Positions 6,886-8,936 of a DNA stretch of 8,936 bases are shown here, piece by piece. The translations under genes were made by a program, and so were the position numbers. Within the stretch, counting starts at the first letter, position 1; every line of letters begins with the position of its first letter. This DNA is from Firmicutes bacterium HGW-Firmicutes-10 (GTDB lineage: Bacteria > Bacillota_I > Bacilli_A > Erysipelotrichales > Erysipelotrichaceae), in NCBI GenBank assembly GCA_002841605.1, contig PHAF01000076.1, forward strand, positions 1-8,936, written 5' to 3'. Under the pieces are notes generated by a model. It was not told where the DNA came from. It was given only the letters and a program-made list of their open reading frames with translations, and searched no databases.

Positions 6886-6911
6886 GTATCCACCCCACCC
6901 ACGAGGAATCA

Positions 6912-8096
6912 TTATTTTTTGTTTCTGGTGCGAACATCAAACACGACAGCCACAATCAGTACTAATCCGCGCACGATGTATTGAATCGAAATATCCATCC
7001 CGATCAAGTTCATACCGCTGGACAATGAAGCCATGACGATTGCCCCGATGATCGAACCGGTAACCTTACCGATACCACCCTTCGCACTGACACCACCGAC
7101 ATACGCCGCCGCAATGGCATCCAATTCAAACAGAACTCCGGCCGTTACGGTTGCGGAGCGCAAACGCGAGGCAAACAGGATACCCGAAACCGCCGAAAGG
7201 AACCCCATCGAAGCAAACACCAGCAAAGTAATCTTCTTAACACTGATCCCGCTGAGTTCAGCCGCCTCCGGATTACCGCCAACCGCATATATATGACGTC
7301 CGATAACCGTTTTATTGGTAATGAAATGATAAATACCGACCGTCACTAGCATAATTACGACTGTCCAAGAAATACCGTTATACGTTGCCAAAATGTAAGT
7401 GATTAACAAAATGATCGCTGATACAAATACCAATTTCGTTAACAGCATGCTCATGCTGATTACTTTGAAGTTGTATTTCAACTTGTTCTTACGGGTTTTA
7501 AACTCAGAGTAAATGAAGAAACCAACCCCGACCAAACCCAGAATCAATGTTAGAACATGCACACCCGGAACTTTTACGATGTCCGGAATATACCCGTTTG
7601 AAATCGCATTGAAGAATTCATTAGGAATGATGATGGTTCCGGTTCCCTGAGTCACTTGAAGCAATGCTCCCCGGAAAATCAACATACCCGCAAGCGTTGA
7701 AACAAATGCCGGAAGTCCCATAAAGGCAACCAGGAAACCATGCCATAAACCAATCAAGGTTCCCAATACCAACACAACTGCGATCACGATTCCCACCGGA
7801 ACTCCGTATTGAACCATCATGATAGCCGCTACGGCACCCACAAATCCCGCAACATAACCGACACTCAAATCAATATGCCGGATAATGATGACCAAGGTCA
7901 TACCGACCGCCAACACCGCAATGTATCCGGTTTGATTTAACAAGTTCGACAGATTTCTCGGACTGACAAACAAACCACCGGAATAATACGAGAATATAAG
8001 CATGATTACCGCAAGTGCAATAAACATCCCATATTCACGGACGTTGAGTTTCAACAATACACTTAATTCACTGAAATAGTTTTTAATTTTGTTCAT
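6912..8096 (-). CDS. CUT2-family sugar ABC transporter permease, GguB/XylH-like
   Basis: A complete 394-residue membrane permease for a multiple-sugar or xylose-type importer. It carries the BPD_transp_2 hallmark GMTLVIIIRHIDLSVG, which in GguB and XylH proteins has His where ribose permeases have Gly. It also has the cytoplasmic ATPase-coupling loop IGRHIYAVGGNPEAAELSGI and the late motif GGIGKVTGSIIGAIVMASLS. About eight to ten hydrophobic segments are visible, with a basic cytoplasmic loop in the middle (FKTRKNKLKYNFK), as in the longer members of this group. It is 13 nt downstream of the ATPase gene and starts with GAGGG about 7 nt before the ATG, so it is the last gene of that operon. 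The shared terminator at 6858-6885 follows. The exact sugar cannot be read from the permease. Confidence 0.92.
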   Translation of the reverse strand: MNKIKNYFSELSVLLKLNVREYGMFIALAVIMLIFSYYSGGLFVSPRNLSNLLNQTGYIAVLAVGMTLVIIIRHIDLSVGYVAGFVGAVAAIMMVQYGVPVGIVIAVVLVLGTLIGLWHGFLVAFMGLPAFVSTLAGMLIFRGALLQVTQGTGTIIIPNEFFNAISNGYIPDIVKVPGVHVLTLILGLVGVGFFIYSEFKTRKNKLKYNFKVISMSMLLTKLVFVSAIILLITYILATYNGISWTVVIMLVTVGIYHFITNKTVIGRHIYAVGGNPEAAELSGISVKKITLLVFASMGFLSAVSGILFASRLRSATVTAGVLFELDAIAAAYVGGVSAKGGIGKVTGSIIGAIVMASLSSGMNLIGMDISIQYIVRGLVLIVAVVFDVRTRNKK

Positions 8097-8109
8097 ACCT
8101 TCACCCTCA

Positions 8110-8936
8110 TCAATCCGTCGCTAATTCCATGATTTGCTCGGCCGTTGCCGTTTTCGCATCAACTTCTCCGGCAATCCGTCCTTGATTCATGACATATATG
8201 CGATCACTCATTCCCATTACTTCCGGAAGTTCCGAAGATATCAGGATGATACTTAACCCCTCATCAACCAATGTGTTGATAATCGTATAAATTTCAAACT
8301 TTGCGCCAACATCGATCCCGCGTGTCGGCTCATCCAATATCAGTATTTTGGGCAACGTGAACAACCATTTGCTCAACGAAACCTTCTGTTGATTACCTCC
8401 GCTGAGATTTTGAACTTTCTGCTCTACACTCGGTGTCTTGATATTGATGGACTGCTTATATTCATTCGCAACATTGATTTCCTGATTGGCATCAATGATT
8501 GAATTTTTCGAAATATCCCGAAGATTGGCCAATGTGATGTTCTGCTTGATGTCTTGGATCAAAATCAAGCCGTTTCCCTTACGATCTTCCGTAACATACG
8601 CCAATCCTGCCGAAATCGCTGATTTGGGCGATGGAAGTGAAACCTTCTTCCCTTCAATCATTACCTCACCGGTTACCACATATTGCAATGGATTTCCAAA
8701 TAAACTTAACGCCAATTCTGTTCGACCGGCACCCATCAACCCCGCGATTCCCACAACTTCACCCTTCTTAACATGGAAGGATGCATCCTTGATGATATCA
8801 CGCCCTAATTCACGATTGAATGCAGTTAAATTCTTTACTTCAAGCGATATATCCCCAATTTCCTTGACCGGTCTTTTCGGAAATACATCATTGATCTCAC
8901 GTCCGACCATGTTTTTAATGATGACCTGTGTATTGA
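8110..8936 (-). CDS. CUT2-family sugar ABC transporter ATPase, C-terminal part (runs off the window)
   Basis: This is the second ATP-binding domain of a double-domain sugar importer ATPase (GguA/XylG/MglA/RbsA type). The frame stays open to the right edge, entering as NTQVIIKN then MVGREINDVFPKR, the usual linker before the second domain, so the true start lies outside and the ATG at 8910 is internal. Its Walker A reads GLMGAGRT (about 8742-8719), with Arg (codon 8724-8722) in place of the Lys, as is normal for the second domain of this family. The signature is LSGGNQQKV (from about 8406), and Walker B ILILDEPTRGID has Asp at 8334-8332 and Glu at 8331-8329. The N-terminal half, and probably a sugar-binding protein gene, should lie to the right. 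It works with the permease 13 nt downstream at the cytoplasmic face of the membrane. Confidence 0.93.
   Translation of the reverse strand, partial: NTQVIIKNMVGREINDVFPKRPVKEIGDISLEVKNLTAFNRELGRDIIKDASFHVKKGEVVGIAGLMGAGRTELALSLFGNPLQYVVTGEVMIEGKKVSLPSPKSAISAGLAYVTEDRKGNGLILIQDIKQNITLANLRDISKNSIIDANQEINVANEYKQSINIKTPSVEQKVQNLSGGNQQKVSLSKWLFTLPKILILDEPTRGIDVGAKFEIYTIINTLVDEGLSIILISSELPEVMGMSDRIYVMNQGRIAGEVDAKTATAEQIMELATD

Noticed and set aside
6710..7036. Plus-strand open frame of 108 codons across the end of dhaM
   Set aside because: It overlaps dhaM in another frame, runs through the shared terminator and into the antisense of the permease gene. The translation looks random.
7033..7296. Plus-strand open frame of 87 codons opposite the permease
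   Set aside because: It is antisense to a well-supported permease gene and has a low-complexity, shadow-like composition.
8719..8742. Inactivating mutation in Walker A of the sugar ATPase (Arg for Lys)
   Set aside because: The Arg is the usual state of the second ATP-binding domain in MglA/XylG/RbsA-type ATPases, so it is not a defect.

Overview
This looks like a chromosomal segment from a low-to-moderate GC Bacillota. The ribosome binding sites are strong AGGAGG types, the promoters are TTGACA/TATAAT-like, and intrinsic terminators with GNRA loops are frequent. A YesM-like sensor kinase, paired ABC half-transporters and a single-domain DhaM fit the same group. UGA is used as a stop and UGG as Trp, so the code is standard. 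Gene style suggests Erysipelotrichia or a nearby clade, but that is a guess from the sequence alone.

Left part (1-1058, minus): the N-terminal ~352 residues of a membrane sensor histidine kinase. It has two membrane segments flanking a large extracytoplasmic domain, then a HAMP region, and it is cut by the window edge before the kinase core. It is divergent from a plus-strand operon of two ABC half-transporters (1284-2891 and 2888-4525). These overlap by ATGA and very likely form a heterodimeric exporter. The operon ends at a hairpin terminator (4538-4560).

Middle part: a TetR-family regulator (4633-5229) overlaps by 8 nt a six-segment, DUF4386-like membrane protein (5222-5908). Their promoter carries a perfect 17-bp palindrome across the -10 region, so autoregulation is likely. 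An unrecognised 112-residue protein (6026-6364) follows. Next is a stand-alone DhaM-like PTS phosphocarrier (6454-6855) with its own promoter and terminator and no dhaK or dhaL beside it.

Right part (6912-8936, minus): the distal end of a CUT2 sugar-import operon. It holds the C-terminal half of a GguA/XylG/MglA-like ATPase, cut by the window edge, followed by a complete GguB/XylH-like permease. This operon converges on dhaM, and one hairpin lies between them.

Overall this is an ordinary transport and regulation region. I see no CRISPR, tRNA, rRNA, insertion sequence, phage gene or clear novel system. The points most worth a second look are the orphan DhaM, the palindromic operator of the TetR/DUF4386 pair, the asymmetric D-loop of the second ABC subunit and the unrecognised 112-residue protein.
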